Shown here in pieces: positions 63,601-64,000 of a stretch of 64,000 nt of DNA; positions within the stretch are counted from its first letter, which is position 1, and every line of letters begins with the position of its first letter. The DNA is from Lepisosteus oculatus (taxonomy: Eukaryota > Chordata > Actinopteri > Semionotiformes > Lepisosteidae), in NCBI RefSeq assembly GCF_040954835.1, contig NC_090714.1, positions 7,242,501 through 7,306,500 on the forward strand. The letters run 5' to 3'. The position numbers and the translations under genes were made by a program. Under the pieces are notes generated by a model. It saw only the letters and a program-made list of their open reading frames with translations. It had not been told where the DNA came from and made no database searches.

Positions 63601-64000
63601 TCTCATTCTTAGGATGTTTGTCGTTCTTCTGAAAGCCCACACGCTGTCCTTCTGTTTGCATTTGATACACAGCTCTTCCCCGCTGGGGAAAAACAAACAA
63701 ACATGGGTTGAACTTCTTAGAAGTCTGAGAGTTGAAAGTCCTGTTATGTGGCTACTATTTGCCCAGTGGTCCTAGTCAAGATTTCATTCATGGATTATGC
63801 TCTCTTTTCTGAGATTTATTTTGCTTTAGATACCACATTTCTAGTACCCAATCTGTCTAGTATCTTGTCACAATAAATCTTAAAGGGAAATTTCGGTTAA
63901 AAAAACAGGAGATTTATTTGTGGAAATTCATGCTTCACCGCAGGTCATGGTATGGGACTGTCTTCTATGTAATATTTCCATAAATCCAGCAGTGCGCTAG
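60611..64000 (+). other. unkl: unkl intron 3, 5' part (runs off the window)
   Basis: Begins with GTACGT. No exon 4 (expected to continue with a helix like ELQ.QEALQNG) was found before the edge. It holds the SINE at 60.68 kb. Frames such as 63040-63489 (149 codons) lack domain features. Confidence 0.8.
60676..61034 (+). repeat. 5S-rRNA-derived SINE, 5'-truncated (copy 5)
   Basis: Begins in the body ('ccttcagatgagacgtaaaa') and runs to the intact tail ('aaagtgctatataagtgtaa', 'gcaataattatgatt'). The 5S head is missing. It starts only about 65 bp after the unkl exon 3 donor. Confidence 0.88.

Overview
This is a window of vertebrate nuclear DNA, almost certainly from a ray-finned fish. The coding exons are short and lie among long introns. 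The repeats are fish-type: a 5S-rRNA-headed SINE, tRNA-headed SINEs, L2/CR1-like LINE ends, a decayed Tc1 transposon and a palindromic MITE. There are CpG-rich promoters and no operons, Shine-Dalgarno sites or prokaryotic mobile elements. The repeat set would fit a non-teleost such as a gar or bowfin, but I hold that guess loosely.

Layout. 1-20.9 kb is gene-poor, repeat-rich DNA in which I recognise no conserved exon. 20.98-21.87 kb (minus strand) holds two phase-0 exons of a very lysine-rich protein that I cannot name, with a GC-rich minisatellite in the intron between them. A further candidate first exon of a minus-strand gene lies at 24.35-24.43 kb. 25.04-26.60 kb (plus) is a two-exon gene that I assign to uqcc4 (C16orf91/CCSMST1), a mitochondrial complex III assembly factor. 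26.6-31.8 kb is intergenic, with two tRNA-type SINEs and a Tc1 element. 31.9-34.9 kb (minus) is a complete replacement histone H3.3 gene with three coding exons; all 136 residues read as canonical H3.3. It has a noncoding first exon and a CpG-rich promoter. 35-42 kb is intergenic. From 42.28 kb to the end (plus) runs the 5' part of unkl (unkempt-like). Coding exons 1-3 carry the first three CCCH zinc fingers. Intron 2 is 17 kb, and the window ends inside intron 3.

How the genes relate. These are independent housekeeping or regulatory genes: an RNA-binding zinc-finger protein, a histone variant, a mitochondrial assembly factor and a probable basic nuclear protein. The order uqcc4 - H3.3 - unkl is informative. 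In human, UNKL neighbours C16orf91 on 16p13.3, while the H3.3 gene H3F3B neighbours the paralogue UNK on 17q25. Finding H3.3 beside unkl suggests that the H3.3-unkempt linkage is older than the UNK/UNKL duplication.

I found no convincing undescribed biological system. The observations most worth a second look are the unnamed lysine-rich gene with its splice-site-bearing minisatellite, the H3.3/unkl linkage, the uncertain uqcc4 N-terminus, the nested SINE insertion, and an isolated TATA/POU-like island inside unkl intron 2.
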